Source: Reyranella aquatilis
Lineage (GTDB): Bacteria; Pseudomonadota; Alphaproteobacteria; Reyranellales; Reyranellaceae
Assembly: GCF_020880995.1 (NCBI RefSeq)
Contig: NZ_JAJISD010000006.1
Coordinates: 310,001 to 374,000 of the forward strand
Length of the DNA stretch: 64,000 bases
Reading direction: 5' to 3'
Shown: piece after piece, positions 16,362 to 25,333 of the stretch
How the letters are laid out: each line of letters begins with the position of its first letter
Position numbering within the stretch: the stretch's first letter is position 1
The notes under the pieces: model-generated
Databases searched by the model: none
The model's input: only the letters and a program-made list of their open reading frames with translations
Told to the model about the DNA's origin: nothing
Made by a program: the position numbers and the translations under genes

Positions 16362-18143
16362 GTGCCCGTCAGACGCATGAGCGCCTCCGATGCCTTCGAT
16401 GCGTTGAAGGCCAACCCCGACAATCGCTGGCCGACGCGCGAAGACCCGGCCAACCGGTTTGCCTATTTTGCCGATCCCTCGTTCAAGCCACGCTTCTCGC
16501 TCGAACCGGGACAGCGCATCTTCACCATCGGCTCGTGCTTTGCCCGCAACGTCGAGCGTGCGCTCGCCGATCGCGGCTTCGACGTGCCGACGCTCGCCCT
16601 TCACGGGGCGCTGGGCGACGATCCCTCGATCAATTGGGGAGGCGACCGCGGTGCGGTCCTGAACAACTACGTTCCGGCGGCGATCGCGCCGCAGATCCGC
16701 TGGGCATTCGGACAGGATGCCTTCGATCTCGAAAGGCATGCCTTTCAAATGGGGCGCGATCGCTACGTCGATCTGCAGCTTCCTTCCGGCTTTCGACCGC
16801 TGGCGGCCGAGGCGATCGCTCGCCGGCGCGACGCCATCAGCACCATCTACCGTAGCCTCGCCGGCAGCCATGTCGTGCTCATCACGCTGGGGCTGATCGA
16901 GGCCTGGTACGACACCCTCTCCTGCCTCTACGTCAATTGTCCGCCGCCCAAGAGCGCGATCCGCTCCGATCCCTCGCGGTTCGAACTGCACATCCTCGAC
17001 TACAACGAGGTTGTGGCTTCCCTTGAGGAGCTGATCGCCCTGCTCGGCCGGGTGTGCCCGAAGGGCCATCGCGTGATCCTGACCGTGTCGCCGGTGCCGC
17101 TCCAGGCGACGTTCACGGCGTCGGACGTGGCGGTGGCGAACACTTACAGCAAGTCGGTGCTGCGCGCGGCGGTCGAACCGCTGGTCGCCCGCCACGAGCA
17201 CATCGAATACTTCCCGTCCTACGAGAGCGTGATCCTGACCGACCGCTCGATTGCCTACGCCAACGACCAGGTCCACATCGAGGGCGCTCTGGTGCGCTTC
17301 AACGTCGATCGCATGATCCGTCGCTACGCGGGCGCGGCGGGCGGCGAGGCGGTCACCGATGTCATCGAGCGGGCCCGCGCGGACATGCAGGCGGGGTTAT
17401 TCCGGGCCGGCCTCAAGCGCCTGCAGAAGGCGTGGGCGGAGAATGCCGGCGATCCCGCGTTGGCCCTCGCGCTGGCGCGGGCGCAGATCCGGGCGGGCAA
17501 CGGCGCGGTCGCCGAGAAGCTGCTGCTGCAGTTGCTCGACGCGAAGGAGAACGTGGCCGCCCGCAATCTGCTGGCCCGCTACTACAACGACACCGGACGC
17601 CATCAGGAGGCGGCCCTCCACGCGGAGAAGGCGTCCGAGGCCTTCGTCGTCCGGCGCGATCGGCCGTTGAGGCTGAATGGGTCGCTCCAGCGCATCATCG
17701 CCTACTATCATCTGAACCGTTTCGAGGAAGGGCTGGCGCTGCTCGACCGCACGACCCACGACCTCGTCTCGAGACCGCTGGTGATCTACTGGAAGGCGCG
17801 CTTCCTAGAGAAACTCGGCAGGGTCGATGAGGCCGAGACCTTCTATCGGGAGTGCAACCAGCTGGCCGAGCAGGTCGCCTACCAGTCGGCCTTCGCCGAT
17901 TTCCTCGCCGCGCAGGGACGCTGGGCCGAGGCCGCCGAGTGGGTCGATCGCATCCTCGTGGTTTCTCCGGGCGACAAGACGGCGCTGCGGCTGCGCGCCG
18001 AACTGCGACGGCGCGAGATCGCCGCAGGCCCGTTGCGCCAGAAGGGTGCGCGCGACTGGTTCGTCGGTTTGGCGCAGCGCGTCGGCCGGACGCTGCCGTT
18101 CCGTGCCCGGTGTGAAGCCGCTGCGCCCGACGAGCCTGTCTAG
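16362..18143 (+). CDS. GSCFA-domain protein with C-terminal TPR-like repeats
   Basis: A 593-residue protein. The family-naming motif GSCFA is at residues 57-61 (FTIGSCFARNVERAL). It is followed by INWGGDRGAVLNNY, LGLIEAWYD and LTVSPVPLQATF, all typical of this SGNH-related domain, with NDQVHIEGA as the probable C-terminal catalytic block. From about residue 350 onward come TPR-like helices (RAGLKRLQKAW; VAARNLLARYYNDTG). GSCFA proteins are linked to surface polysaccharide modification but no reaction is proven. The GTG at 16362 sits 5 bp after AAGAGG; an ATG five codons in is possible. Confidence 0.8.
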   Translation: MPVRRMSASDAFDALKANPDNRWPTREDPANRFAYFADPSFKPRFSLEPGQRIFTIGSCFARNVERALADRGFDVPTLALHGALGDDPSINWGGDRGAVLNNYVPAAIAPQIRWAFGQDAFDLERHAFQMGRDRYVDLQLPSGFRPLAAEAIARRRDAISTIYRSLAGSHVVLITLGLIEAWYDTLSCLYVNCPPPKSAIRSDPSRFELHILDYNEVVASLEELIALLGRVCPKGHRVILTVSPVPLQATFTASDVAVANTYSKSVLRAAVEPLVARHEHIEYFPSYESVILTDRSIAYANDQVHIEGALVRFNVDRMIRRYAGAAGGEAVTDVIERARADMQAGLFRAGLKRLQKAWAENAGDPALALALARAQIRAGNGAVAEKLLLQLLDAKENVAARNLLARYYNDTGRHQEAALHAEKASEAFVVRRDRPLRLNGSLQRIIAYYHLNRFEEGLALLDRTTHDLVSRPLVIYWKARFLEKLGRVDEAETFYRECNQLAEQVAYQSAFADFLAAQGRWAEAAEWVDRILVVSPGDKTALRLRAELRRREIAAGPLRQKGARDWFVGLAQRVGRTLPFRARCEAAAPDEPV

Positions 18144-18352
18144 GACGGTCCAGGCCGGCGCCGCAGCATCGCCCTGAGGCCGGCTTCGATCAGCCGTCGC
18201 ACGGCGTCGCTGCGCCCGATCCCGGCGATGTCGGCATATAGGTCCAGTGCCGCGGCGAGCGTCGGGGGAAGCCGCGCGGCGACGAGCACGCCAGCACCGC
18301 CCGGCTTGGGCGGGCGTCCCATCTTCTTCCTGGGTTTGCGAGCGCGAGGCAT
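18140..18352 (-). CDS. ribbon-helix-helix (CopG-like) DNA-binding protein
   Basis: A 70-residue basic protein. The core VLVAARLPPTLAAALDLYADIAGIGRSDAVRRLIEAGL (in part) fits a ribbon-helix-helix fold: a short beta strand, then two helices. The N-terminal tail is rich in Arg/Lys/Pro. Such proteins are transcriptional repressors or antitoxins, but no toxin gene is adjacent. Its 3' end overlaps the end of the GSCFA gene by 4 bp, and it lies just outside the left repeat of the island. Confidence 0.65.
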   Translation of the reverse strand: MPRARKPRKKMGRPPKPGGAGVLVAARLPPTLAAALDLYADIAGIGRSDAVRRLIEAGLRAMLRRRPGPS

Positions 18353-18433
18353 CCTGCTGGCACGGTCCGTCGGCTGCCGGAAAGCGATAGTGTTAACAGA
18401 AAGTCCGGCGCGGCGGGAGCATCCGCAAAAGAC

Positions 18434-18521
18434 AAAGGGCCCAGTCGTTTCCGACTGAGCCCTTTTCTATTTGGTGGAGCCAAACGGGATCGAACCGTTG
18501 ACCTCGACAATGCCATTGTAG
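18434..18521. repeat. left attachment repeat (tRNA-Ala 3' half plus terminator)
   Basis: It matches 22510-22597 at 87 of 88 positions (G at 18506 versus T). Positions 18472-18521 are the 3' 50 nt of tRNA-Ala including CCA, read on the minus strand; 18434-18470 repeats the tRNA terminator. The copy stops at the anticodon-stem region, so it cannot be a functional tRNA. Confidence 0.93.
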
Positions 18522-18560
18522 TTTTGCCGAGTTTTCCCGAGTGTCCCCGCAAGGGGACAA

Positions 18561-19051
18561 TGGTGGAGCTTGGCCATCGTCCGCCTGCTGATCGGGACCT
18601 GTGCGCGGGGGACGGAAATTGCCTCGCTCCGCTGGGATTACGTCGACTTCGCACGCGGGGCGCTGCCACTCCCCATTCCAAGACAGGGGCGAAGGTCATC
18701 CCGCTGGGGGCGCCTGCGCTGGACGTGCTGACCAAGTTGCCGCGCTCCGCCGCCTCCACCTGGGTTTTTCCAGCCAGCAGAGGGAAGGGCTATCACCTGG
18801 GCGTGCCGGCGATCTGGCGCAAACTCGTCAGGCTGGCGGGGCTGGACGGGGTGCGACTGCGCGATCTTCGCCATGGCTTCGCCAGCTTCGCGATCGTGGA
18901 CGGCGACTCGCTCTATCTGGTGGGTAAGGTGCTGGGGCATACGCAGGCGTCAACGACTCAGCGATATGCCCATCTGCAGTTCGATCCGGTGCGCGCAGAG
19001 GCCTGTCTAAAGCGCGACAAGCCCCTGCCTTGTTCAGCTCATGCCTACTGA
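18561..19051 (+). pseudogene. tyrosine recombinase (phage-type integrase) remnant, frameshifted
   Basis: Only the C-terminal catalytic domain is left. In one frame it reads ...IGTCARGTEIASLRWDYVDF (box I Arg), then near 18674 the reading shifts by one base into HSKTGAKVIPLGAPALDVL. It continues to the HxxR-type box LRDLRHGFASF, LGHTQASTTQRYAHL (box II His and the nucleophile Tyr) and a stop at 19051. Inserting one base between CCCC and ATT at 18674/18675 would restore LPDSKTG, the usual sequence. The N-terminal domain is missing altogether. It lies 40 bp inside the left repeat, as expected for the island's integrase. Confidence 0.88.
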
Positions 19052-19079
19052 AGCATTTGAAGGCATGAATCTCTGATGT

Positions 19080-21281
19080 TCAGAATATGAAATCCACCGC
19101 CGTGAGGCCCAGATTTGTCGTCGCATTGACGATCAAGGCCAGGTCCGTAGCGGGATTGAAGGTGCCGGGTGTGACCTCGATGTAGAGCGTATTGGATGTG
19201 CCGGCCGTAGAGATCGCAAGATGAGAGCCGTCGGTAAACAGGGCCGACAGGTCGATCTTATCGATACCAAGTTTGAAGCCGACGATGGTGTCATAGCCGG
19301 TGTTAAGATTGCTGTCTGCGTAAGATGTATACACGAATGTATCCTGGCTCGACGGGCCAGTGCCGGCATACAGCGCATCGGCACCGCCATTTCCCTGAAT
19401 CCGATCAATTCCATTGTCCGCGATGATCACGTCACCGCTCGACGATCCGATGACATTCGGCACGTTGATGATCGAATCTTCGTAGACGTAGCTGCCACTC
19501 TGATTGGGGCCGCTGTTGATATAGGCGTTATGGCCATTCAACAGATCGACATAAACGCTCTGGCTCGGACTGAGAGAGGCAAAGGTGATGGTGTTGTTGG
19601 TGAAGTCCAACGAAAGCCCGGACATCCCCGAAGCACCGCCCCATATTTGATTGTATCCGCCATTGGTGTCTCCACCGACGAATACGTTGAATCCGCCACC
19701 CCCGTAGAGTGCGTTGGTCCCCGTACCGCCCGCTAGCGTGGCCGTCGCGTGATTGTCTGCCGCGGCTTGCGTCGGATTGGCGTAAATCATGTCATTCCCG
19801 GCATTGCCCAGCAGCAAGCCGCCGTTCTGGCCGCCGACAATGGCGTCGTTCCCCGTCCCCCCAACCATCATCCCGGACACGGTCCCAAGGGCCGAGTTGG
19901 CGACTTGACCGCCAGCTCCAAGATAGACGCTACCGATGAGGGTTCCCGCATTGACGAAGTTGCTGCCGGAATGCTGCCCCAGTCGAACGTCGCCAATGAT
20001 ATCGCCCTCATTGATGAAGCGATCGGTTCCGATACTTCCTGTCGCGTCGTAGGCGAAGAAGTTCGGACCGACCGCGATCAGCGGATTCGGGCCGCCTGAT
20101 ATCGTTCCCGTGTTCACGGTCGTCAGCACGTCGCTGGTGCTGAAGGTATCGGTATAGAGGATGCCGACTGTGCTGCCCGAGATGATCCCTGTATTGAGCA
20201 GGTAGCCAGCGCCATCGGCAAGTACGCCGACCCCGTCTGTCGACGAGATCGTTCCGTCATTGGTGATGACGTGCGTGCCACGGGTTCTGACGGCGCCGCC
20301 GCCGGATCCGCCGCCGCCCGTGACGAGACCACCGGCATGGACATAGATTTCGCCGGCCTCGCTGTATGTCCCGGTCTGGATGCCCCAGGAATTGATGCCG
20401 CTCACAGTGCCTGCGACACTGACGGTCGCGTTGTTGTCCACGTAAATGCCGTAGTAGCCACCGCTGACAAAGCCGTCCGCACCGACCGCAATGCTGCTCG
20501 TGCCCAGGCTCGCCGCACCGCGCAGACCATTGAACGAACCGTTCACGCCGCCATTGATCGCAATCGTTGCCGACTGCGACATGAAAGCAATGCCGTCGCC
20601 CCACGACCCGGCGGCGCTGCCGCTCGTACCTACCGTGATCGTAACTTGTTGAACCGTTGTGCTGTTGATGCCGGTGGTGCCGGCTGCTTGTCCATTGATC
20701 GCCAGGTAGCCGCTATTGGCGAAACTGATGCCATAGGAAGACGTAGCCGTGGCCTTCGCGCCCGCAGTAATGTTGAGTACGAAGAAGCCGTTGGTGGACG
20801 ACTGCCCGATGCCCTGCACGCCGGACACGCTTCCATCGATGGAAGCGAACACGATGTCATGATTCAGATTTATGCCGTTCGAGTCTAACCCGGTCACGAT
20901 ACCGGTCGCTCCGACGTGCAGATATAGCATGTTCGACCCGGAGGAATTGAGGCCGTATGTTCCTCCAGTCAGGCTCCCGTTGATCGCGTAGTGGTTTTGA
21001 GTACTTGTGTTGAGTGTCTGCAGACCGGTCGAACCGCCGGTGACATCGGCGCCCGATGCGACGATCACCGCTGTGAGAGGTCCGCCGATCGCAACGTTCG
21101 GCGAAAATACTGTGCCATGGATGTCGACGGTTCCACTTCCAGTTGCGAGGATGGCAGGAAGACTCCCATCAGTGGTGGTCAAACTGATGCCGGCTACTTG
21201 GTAAAAATAGTCACCCGGGCTCAGCGTGTATGCGGGGCTGGTGGAGACGTGGGTATCCGTAGTTTGAAGAATCGTTGCCAT
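19080..21281 (-). CDS. RTX-type calcium-binding, type I-secreted protein
   Basis: A 733-residue glycine- and serine-rich protein without a Sec signal. Residues about 40-440 are irregular beta-solenoid-like repeats (patterns such as INGSLTGGTYGL, VSGVQGIG, VNTGTISGG), as in pectate-lyase-like adhesins. Residues about 475-660 contain degenerate GGxGxD RTX nonapeptides (GGTGNDAIVGG, GNAGNDMIYA, GNGGADALYAG). The end DTIVGFKLGIDKIDLSALF and the hydrophobic tail AVDFIF match M10_C-type secretion signals for ABC-type exporters. No exporter genes are adjacent. It is probably a surface or extracellular protein. It lies within the AT-richer island, consistent with transfer. Confidence 0.82.
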   Translation of the reverse strand: MATILQTTDTHVSTSPAYTLSPGDYFYQVAGISLTTTDGSLPAILATGSGTVDIHGTVFSPNVAIGGPLTAVIVASGADVTGGSTGLQTLNTSTQNHYAINGSLTGGTYGLNSSGSNMLYLHVGATGIVTGLDSNGINLNHDIVFASIDGSVSGVQGIGQSSTNGFFVLNITAGAKATATSSYGISFANSGYLAINGQAAGTTGINSTTVQQVTITVGTSGSAAGSWGDGIAFMSQSATIAINGGVNGSFNGLRGAASLGTSSIAVGADGFVSGGYYGIYVDNNATVSVAGTVSGINSWGIQTGTYSEAGEIYVHAGGLVTGGGGSGGGAVRTRGTHVITNDGTISSTDGVGVLADGAGYLLNTGIISGSTVGILYTDTFSTSDVLTTVNTGTISGGPNPLIAVGPNFFAYDATGSIGTDRFINEGDIIGDVRLGQHSGSNFVNAGTLIGSVYLGAGGQVANSALGTVSGMMVGGTGNDAIVGGQNGGLLLGNAGNDMIYANPTQAAADNHATATLAGGTGTNALYGGGGFNVFVGGDTNGGYNQIWGGASGMSGLSLDFTNNTITFASLSPSQSVYVDLLNGHNAYINSGPNQSGSYVYEDSIINVPNVIGSSSGDVIIADNGIDRIQGNGGADALYAGTGPSSQDTFVYTSYADSNLNTGYDTIVGFKLGIDKIDLSALFTDGSHLAISTAGTSNTLYIEVTPGTFNPATDLALIVNATTNLGLTAVDFIF

Positions 21282-21502
21282 CTATGAGCCCCCAAAGAAT
21301 TATTTGCGGGCATGGTGAATAGAAAGTGACTGGTAACAAGCACTGAATCTCCTTTGCCTCTTATCCGACAGTCCGGCTGGCTCGGGCTTTTCCGCTTGCT
21401 AATTCTCGCGCGCGCGAGAGACGCTCTGGAATGTGAAGCCCGCAAGACCCTGGCCAGAGGCGCCGCCGCCGCGCCCACGTTAGCCCGATCACGGGGAAGG
21501 CG

Positions 21503-21826
21503 ATGCTGCGGCCGTTTTTTCTTCGTTCGCTGATTGTCGATGGATTGCAGGCTGATGGAGCGCTGCTGAAAGCTGAAGATGTCGCTGTTCGCGTGTCCTT
21601 CTATCGGCGCGTTAGACCATCACAGACTACGACGCGGCCGGGCTTCTACGGAGAAGATGGCGAGGAGTTCTTTCAGAGTGTTCTGCAAGACTTGGAAATC
21701 TGGCGGGTGCCGGGTGAGCGTGCGCGTCCGCATGGCTTAGCCTGGAATATTGGGAAGGCGGATTCGTCACTCGACGCGGTCAACGATCTGCGCGCGACTG
21801 AAGAACGGTTCCGGGTCTCGGTATAG
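21503..21826 (+). CDS. hypothetical island protein
   Basis: A 107-residue protein with no recognised domain. A good ribosome binding site (GGGGAAGG) precedes the ATG. It contains charged segments (GEDGEEFFQSVLQDLEIWRV) that look like real protein. No membrane helix or signal is seen. It is probably an accessory gene of the island. Confidence 0.5.
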   Translation: MLRPFFLRSLIVDGLQADGALLKAEDVAVRVSFYRRVRPSQTTTRPGFYGEDGEEFFQSVLQDLEIWRVPGERARPHGLAWNIGKADSSLDAVNDLRATEERFRVSV

Positions 21827-22096
21827 GGAGTGGTTCAAAGACGATGATGCTGAGTAGGCACACGGAACTGCGGAGGGTAACTCTGGGGCTAGATGCTTGC
21901 CGCAGTCTTGAGGGGAGACCGCTTGTCTGTCGAATAAAGGGCTCCGCCCGCGGCCGATTGGCGTTTTCCACCAAGAAGTACGGACAGGTGCCTGTGGGGG
22001 CGTTTGTAGATCGTCACCAAGCTTCGCCAAATCATATAGCTCATGACTCTCATCCGTGTGGCCCGCCGCGATTTCCCGGCGCAGTACCGCTAGCAA
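21767..22096 (-). CDS. doubtful small reading frame in the island
   Basis: A 109-codon frame starting at a TTG. The first 35 residues (LRREIAAGHTDESHELYDLA...) look protein-like, but the rest is low quality and it overlaps the preceding plus-strand gene by 60 bp. It may be the remnant of a longer gene. No function is suggested. Confidence 0.2.
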   Translation of the reverse strand: MLAVLRREIAAGHTDESHELYDLAKLGDDLQTPPQAPVRTSWWKTPIGRGRSPLFDRQAVSPQDCGKHLAPELPSAVPCAYSASSSLNHSLYRDPEPFFSRAQIVDRVE

Positions 22097-22107
22097 TTTG
22101 CTTGGGA

Positions 22108-22383
22108 CTACATCCTTCCGTTCGTTGATTCCGATATGCGGAGGGCATTGTAGTCTTTGCGGCGAGCTTCCTTGAATGCGTCGATATCAGCCACGAGCTT
22201 CAGGGATTCGACGCTGTTCATCAGAGTGACGTAAAATTTGAGAACAAGTCCGCGCTCATCAAATGTCTCGGCATCTCTATGGAGGTCGACTATGCGCTGC
22301 CGCGTATTCGTCCAGTCGAGCGTTAGATCTGGCGTTTCCTCCAGCTCAGTGAGCAACTCCAAGATTGCCGGGTTCACGCACAT
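22108..22383 (-). CDS. hypothetical island protein, all-helical
   Basis: A 91-residue acidic, helical protein (NPAILELLTELEETPDLTLDW; LVLKFYVTLMNSVESLKLVADIDAF) with no recognised family. Composition looks like genuine coding sequence and unlike the surrounding frames. It lies between the RTX gene and the intact tRNA. No partner gene is evident. Confidence 0.5.
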   Translation of the reverse strand: MCVNPAILELLTELEETPDLTLDWTNTRQRIVDLHRDAETFDERGLVLKFYVTLMNSVESLKLVADIDAFKEARRKDYNALRISESTNGRM

Positions 22384-22509
22384 CCCCCGGTTCTAGCCAT
22401 CTGCCATCCGACTGGCGTGTGGCGGACGCCCACACAGCAGATGGAGAAATTCGATTCTAGCCGATCGAAAGCCGGGCGATTGTGTCCCGCGCGTGTTCTC
22501 GCAAAAACT

Positions 22510-22623
<114 letters not shown>

Positions 22624-22679
22624 GAAATCCTTGGGAAGGCGGGAGGTATAGTTAAAGCCTCGCGCGCTTGCAACTGCCT

Positions 22680-23042
22680 CTAGCGGTCGCCCTCTCCCTT
22701 GTCGTCGACCTCGACTTCGACCTCGACTTCGAGATCGTCCTCGTCATCGTCCAGATCGTCGGGCGACAGCGCGTCGTCGCCGTCCGCATCGGGCAGGTCG
22801 TCACCGTCCAGATCGTCCACCTTCTTCTTGGCGGCGGCTGCCTTGGCGGCTGCCGCAGCCGCGGCGGCGGCGGCGGCCGCGGTCGCCGCGGCGGCGCCGC
22901 GACCCCGGCGGACCTTCACGAAGTCCTCGCGATCGTGCTCACGCCCGCACTTCGGGCATTTGATCGGGCTCTTGTTCAGGTCGTAGAAGCGCGCTGCACA
23001 GCTCTGGCAGGTGCGTTTGGTGCCCCAGCTTGCCTTGACCAC
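22680..23042 (-). CDS. TIGR02300-family zinc-ribbon protein
   Basis: A 120-residue protein of an alphaproteobacterial family of unknown role. The N-terminus has two CxxC knuckles (RTCQSCAARFYDLNKSPIKCPKCG), a zinc ribbon. A long Ala run (about residues 52-72) and a highly acidic tail of Asp/Glu repeats follow. The GTG at 23042 is chosen because AGGAG lies 7 bp upstream and homologues start with VKASWGTKR. It is divergent from aroA and next to tRNA-Ala, an arrangement common in the class. Confidence 0.88.
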   Translation of the reverse strand: MVKASWGTKRTCQSCAARFYDLNKSPIKCPKCGREHDREDFVKVRRGRGAAAATAAAAAAAAAAAAKAAAAKKKVDDLDGDDLPDADGDDALSPDDLDDDEDDLEVEVEVEVDDKGEGDR

Positions 23043-23190
23043 GCTGAATCTCCTGCAAATAAGCTGGAAACGGCCGAACGGGCCGCGAGGGAGCGCGTAT
23101 GTCACGCGTCTTTCACCCTGTCAAAAGCAAATTCCGGCATGCTAGGAGGGCGCCGCGCCGCCGTGCGGCTTTCCGTCCGACCTTCCTGCC

Positions 23191-24546
23191 GTGGAGTCCG
23201 CCCTGTCCGCTCACGCCGCTCCGGCCAAGCTGATCGCCCGTCCCGTGGACCGGTTGCAGGGACGCGTCCGTGCACCCGGCGACAAGTCGGTGTCCCATCG
23301 CTCCCTGATGTTCGGCGCGCTTGCGCTGGGCGAAACCAAGATCACCGGCCTGCTGGAAGGCGAGGATGTCCTCGCCACCGCCGCGGCCCTTCGGGCGCTG
23401 GGCGCGCAGGTCGATCATGAAGGCGGCGGTGCATGGCGCGTGCGCGGATTCGGCGTCGGTGGTGCGCGCGAGCCGGACAACGTGCTGGATCTGGGCAATT
23501 CCGGCACCTCGGCCCGCCTGCTGTCGGGCATCCTGGCCAGCCACCGCTTCACCAGCTTCATGACCGGCGATGCCTCGCTGCGCCGCCGGCCGATGCAACG
23601 GGTCATCGTGCCGCTGTCGCAGATGGGCGCCCGCTTCGAGGCGCGGGAGGGCGGGCGCATGCCGCTCGCCATCGTCGGAACGGATGAGATGGTGCCGATC
23701 GAATATCGCCTGCCCGTGGCGTCGGCCCAGGTGAAGAGCGCCATTCTCCTGGCCGGTCTCAACACGACCGGCGAAACCACGGTGATCGAACCCGAGGCCA
23801 CCCGCGACCATACCGAGCGCATGCTGCGCCACTTTGGCGCCGAGGTGCGGGTCCTGCCGGCCGAAGGCGGCGGCAAGCGCATCACGGTGGTCGGCTGGCC
23901 CGAACTCAAGGCGCGCGACATCGTGGTGCCGGGCGATCCCTCGTCGGCGGCCTTCGCGGTCGTGGCGGCGGCGATCCGGCCGGGCAGCGACGTCACGGTC
24001 GAGAATGTCGGCCTCAACCCGTTGCGCGCCGGCCTCTACGACACGCTGCGCGAAATGGGTGCCGACATCACGGCCGAGAACCAGCGCGAGGTCGGCGGCG
24101 AACCGGTGGCGGATCTGCGCGTCAGGGGCGGCGAACTCCAGGGTGTCGAGGTGCCGCCCGAGCGCGCGCCCTCGATGATCGACGAATATCCGATCCTGGC
24201 GGTCGCGGCGGCCTGCGCCCGCGGCACCACCCGCATGCTGGGCCTGGCCGAACTGCGGGCCAAGGAAAGCGACCGGCTGGCCAGCGTCTCGGCCGGTCTC
24301 GCAGTCAACGGCGTGAAGCACGAAATGGGCGCCGACACGCTGTTCGTGCACGGCACCGGCGCGGCGCCGGCCGGCGGTGGGACGGTCGTGACCCATCTCG
24401 ACCATCGCATCGCCATGTCGTTTCTCGTTCTGGGGCTGGCCTCGCGAGACGGCGTGGCGGTCGACGACGGCTCGCCGATCGACACCAGCTTCCCGGGCTT
24501 CGCCCGCCTGATGGGCGCCCTCGGGGCCCGAATCGAGGCGGCGTGA
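23191..24546 (+). CDS. aroA: 3-phosphoshikimate 1-carboxyvinyltransferase (EPSP synthase), class II type
   Basis: A 451-residue enzyme of the shikimate pathway that transfers enolpyruvate from PEP to shikimate 3-phosphate. Visible are [65 protein letters not shown] and [14 protein letters not shown], followed by LRAKESDRL. The RDHTE and SAQVK patterns are those of class II (CP4-like) synthases. The position equivalent to CP4 Ala100 is Gly105. The start is a GTG without a clear Shine-Dalgarno site. It overlaps cmk by 4 bp. Confidence 0.96.
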   Translation: MESALSAHAAPAKLIARPVDRLQGRVRAPGDKSVSHRSLMFGALALGETKITGLLEGEDVLATAAALRALGAQVDHEGGGAWRVRGFGVGGAREPDNVLDLGNSGTSARLLSGILASHRFTSFMTGDASLRRRPMQRVIVPLSQMGARFEAREGGRMPLAIVGTDEMVPIEYRLPVASAQVKSAILLAGLNTTGETTVIEPEATRDHTERMLRHFGAEVRVLPAEGGGKRITVVGWPELKARDIVVPGDPSSAAFAVVAAAIRPGSDVTVENVGLNPLRAGLYDTLREMGADITAENQREVGGEPVADLRVRGGELQGVEVPPERAPSMIDEYPILAVAAACARGTTRMLGLAELRAKESDRLASVSAGLAVNGVKHEMGADTLFVHGTGAAPAGGGTVVTHLDHRIAMSFLVLGLASRDGVAVDDGSPIDTSFPGFARLMGALGARIEAA

Positions 24547-25181
24547 GCCGGACGGCCGTCATCGTCATCGCCATCGACGGGCCGTCGGCGGCCGGCAAGG
24601 GCACGCTGGCGCGGCGTCTGGCGGCTCATTTCGGCCTGCCCCACCTCGATACCGGCCTGCTCTACCGGGCGGTCGGGCTGAAGGCGGAAAAGACCGGGCG
24701 GCCGCCGGAAGAGGTCGCCGCCGGCCTGGATCCGGCCGATCTCGCCGATCCCGAACTGCGCACGGACGTGGCCGGGCAGGCCGCCTCGAAGGTCGCCGCG
24801 ATGCCGGAGGTTCGGGCCAAGTTGTTGGATTTCCAGAAAAAATTTGCCCTGCAGGCGGCCGGCGCCGTGCTCGACGGGCGCGATGTCGGCACCGTCATCT
24901 GCCCCGAGGCCCCGGTGAAACTGTTCGTGACGGCCAGCGCCGAGGCGCGGGCGGAACGCCGGTACCGGGAGTTGCGCGCCAAGGGGGTGGACACTATAAA
25001 GCCGCGCGTTCTTGCCGAGATGGCGGAGCGGGACCGTCGCGACAGCGAACGGGCGGCAGCACCACTCAAAGCCGCACCCGATGCTTACCACCTCGATACC
25101 AGCGACATGGATGCCGATGCGGCCTTCGCCGCCGCTTTGGCGTTCATCGAGCGCAAGGGCTTTCGATCTTCCGGGCCGTAA
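24543..25181 (+). CDS. cmk: cytidylate kinase
   Basis: A 212-residue nucleoside monophosphate kinase that phosphorylates CMP and dCMP. It has P-loop [11 protein letters not shown], then [12 protein letters not shown], the CMP-specific [13 protein letters not shown] and a lid region with [10 protein letters not shown]. The GTG start lies in a GTGA overlap with aroA. The aroA-cmk-rpsA order is conserved in alphaproteobacteria. Confidence 0.95.
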   Translation: MSRTAVIVIAIDGPSAAGKGTLARRLAAHFGLPHLDTGLLYRAVGLKAEKTGRPPEEVAAGLDPADLADPELRTDVAGQAASKVAAMPEVRAKLLDFQKKFALQAAGAVLDGRDVGTVICPEAPVKLFVTASAEARAERRYRELRAKGVDTIKPRVLAEMAERDRRDSERAAAPLKAAPDAYHLDTSDMDADAAFAAALAFIERKGFRSSGP

Positions 25182-25333
25182 GTCGCCGCCGGCGGATCGA
25201 AGACTTCCAGCGGCGATTGCGCCGGGACGTGTCGTCCCTGCGTCGGTGTTTCAAAGGCAGTGGATCCGCCGGACTTAACCGGTTGGCCGACGGGCGGCAG
25301 CGTTTCGCCCGGGATCGATGAAGGAGAGTCTGT

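Noticed and set aside
18472..18521. Apparent second tRNA-Ala
   Set aside because: Only the 3' 50 nt are present; the acceptor 5' strand, the D-arm and part of the anticodon loop side are missing. It is the attachment-site copy.
21844..22128. Plus-strand open frame within the island
   Set aside because: No ribosome binding site, poor composition, and it is antisense to a slightly better minus-strand frame; neither is convincing.
22840..22880. Alanine run in the TIGR02300 protein as a possible microsatellite or frame error
   Set aside because: The codons vary (GCC, GCG, GCA), so it is a selected low-complexity linker and the frame continues cleanly into the acidic tail.
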